A DNA stretch of 5,259 bases from an uncultured Clostridia bacterium (GTDB lineage Bacteria > Bacillota > Clostridia > Christensenellales > Borkfalkiaceae), in NCBI GenBank assembly GCA_947629875.1, contig CANRFK010000093.1, positions 1-5,259 on the forward strand, read 5' to 3'. The notes beneath the pieces are model-generated. The model made no database searches and was not told the origin of the DNA. It was given only the letters and a program-made list of their open reading frames with translations. Numbering within the stretch: the first letter of the stretch is position 1; each line of letters begins with the position of its first letter. Shown here in pieces: positions 4,099-5,259 of the stretch. The position numbers were made by a program, and so were the translations under genes.

Positions 4099-5259
4099 TC
4101 ACGCAAAAGTTGCCGCAAATTTGAGAAATTTCGTCATTTGAACCATGGTTTTGCCGCTGTCCGACGCGGGACGGAAGCGGAGAACGGGCGCCGTCGTCAT
4201 ATCGAGGGCGTAGGCGCCGCGGTAGCGCTCCATGGCGGCCTGCATGCGCTCGTCCGAAAGCGCCGCAAGCGAGGCGAACTCGAGGGCGCCGCCCTTGCTG
4301 TTCACCGAGATCTTTTTGACTTTGAGGCGGGCGGCGTAGCCCTTCATGAGAGCGATAACGAGAAGGTTGAGTGTCTCGGGCGGGAGCGCCCCGTAGGTCT
4401 CCTCCATCGACGTGCACACCCGCTTGTAGTCGGCGGCCGAGCGGATCTCGGCGATCTGCTTGTAGCAGTCCATTCTGCCCGCGGGGGATTCGACGTATTT
4501 CTCGGAGATGAACGCCGTCGCCTTGACATCGAGATCGACGCTCTCCTGCCTTTCTCCCGTGAGTTCTTCCTTCAAAAGTTTGGCATATAACTCGTAGCCC
4601 ACCCGATCGAGATGCCCGTGCTGTTCGGCGCCGAGGACGTTGCCCGCGCCGCGGATCTCTAAATCGCGCATGGCGATCTTGAAGCCCGCGCCGAGCTCGG
4701 TGAACTGCATGATGGCTTTGAGGCGTTCGGCGGCGTTCTCCGTCATGACCTTCTCGGCCTTGTAGGTGAAGTAGGCGTGCGCGAGGCGTAGTCCCCTTCC
4801 CACCCTGCCGCGGAGCTGGTAGAGCTGCGAGATGCCGAGGCGATCGGCGTCGATGACGATGAGGGTATTGGCGTTAGGCAAATCGACGCCGTTCTCGATG
4901 ATGGTGGTGGTGACGAGGATATCGTACTCGCCGCGGTAGAAGCCGAACACATTCTTTTCGAGCGCGGACTTCTCCATTCTGCCGTGGGCGACGGCGACGC
5001 GCGCCTCGGGGAGGATTTCCCTCACGCGGCGGGCGTAGCTCTCGATGGTCTCCACGCGGTTGTAGAGGAGGAAAATTTGCCCGCGGCGGGCGATCTCGCG
5101 GAGGCAGGCATCGCGGATGAGGGTCTCCGTCTCCTCCGTGACGTACGTCTGCACGGGGAGGCGCGCCTGCGGCGGCGTGCGGATGGTGGAGATATCGCGG
5201 ATGCCCGAGAGGGACAGGTGCAGGGTGCGCGGAATGGGGGTCGCCGTCATGGTGAGGCA
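4099..5259 (-). CDS. mfd: Transcription-repair coupling factor Mfd, C-terminal part (5' end outside window)
   Basis: Mfd is the cytoplasmic DNA translocase that pushes stalled RNA polymerase off DNA lesions and recruits UvrA for nucleotide excision repair. The visible 386 residues start inside the helicase core. TATPIPRT (fragment residues 5-12) is the usual motif III of the RecG/Mfd group. A strand-exchange segment with NRVETIESYARRV and AHGRM follows, then TTTIIENGVDLPNANT (about 117-132) and the motif VI arginine stretch QLRGRVGR (148-155). The region RLKAIMQFTELGAGF...RDLEIRGAGNVLG (about 179-210) is the translocation (TRG) motif, followed by QHGHLDRVGYELY. These separate Mfd from RecG. 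The last ~140 residues match the Mfd C-terminal regulatory domain in position and length, and the gene ends with TGA at 4099. The reading frame stays open to the right edge (Cys-Leu-Thr before the first Met), so the N-terminal UvrB-like and RNA-polymerase-binding domains lie outside. No frameshift or missing motif is visible. No terminator follows the stop, so readthrough into the next gene is possible. Confidence 0.96.
   Translation of the reverse strand, partial: CLTMTATPIPRTLHLSLSGIRDISTIRTPPQARLPVQTYVTEETETLIRDACLREIARRGQIFLLYNRVETIESYARRVREILPEARVAVAHGRMEKSALEKNVFGFYRGEYDILVTTTIIENGVDLPNANTLIVIDADRLGISQLYQLRGRVGRGLRLAHAYFTYKAEKVMTENAAERLKAIMQFTELGAGFKIAMRDLEIRGAGNVLGAEQHGHLDRVGYELYAKLLKEELTGERQESVDLDVKATAFISEKYVESPAGRMDCYKQIAEIRSAADYKRVCTSMEETYGALPPETLNLLVIALMKGYAARLKVKKISVNSKGGALEFASLAALSDERMQAAMERYRGAYALDMTTAPVLRFRPASDSGKTMVQMTKFLKFAATFA

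Overview
The window looks like a chromosomal piece from an uncultured Clostridia-type member of the Bacillota, probably a gut lineage. This is inferred from three things: a lipoprotein foldase directly after mfd, a clostridial-style promoter and ribosome-binding sites, and an intergenic region full of short hairpin repeats. No rRNA or marker gene is present, so the taxonomy is tentative. All three recognisable genes lie on the minus strand and read from right to left.

Right part (4099-5259): the C-terminal third of Mfd, the transcription-repair coupling factor, cut by the window edge. Its stop codon is followed by about 110 bases holding a good sigma-A-type promoter with a perfect TATAAT.

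Middle (1813-3987): a very long (724-residue) predicted lipoprotein with a SurA/PrsA-like N-terminal region and the end of a parvulin-like domain near its C-terminus. The promoter position and the signal peptide both place its start at 3987, not at the more upstream in-frame ATG at 4044. Only 14 bases later comes uppP (971-1798), undecaprenyl-diphosphate phosphatase. The two probably form one envelope-related transcription unit: extracytoplasmic protein folding plus recycling of the cell-wall lipid carrier. A rho-independent terminator at 751-774 probably ends it.

Left part (1-970): no credible gene. It is a dense assembly of repeats and inverted repeats. From right to left these are: two dispersed-repeat elements of the GTCATT...AATC kind (904-944 and 796-875); the terminator and a sister hairpin; a 90-base tandem array whose units each carry two hairpins, with compensatory base changes between units (451-714); a perfect 30-bp-arm palindrome with a 3-base loop (380-442); a purine-biased, AT-rich spacer (89-379); and a nearly perfect palindrome with about 40-bp arms, flanked by A and T tracts, at the very start of the window (1-88).

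I see no defence system, CRISPR array, transposase, tRNA or rRNA. The genes are ordinary apart from the size of the lipoprotein. The unusual content is the structured non-coding block downstream of uppP.
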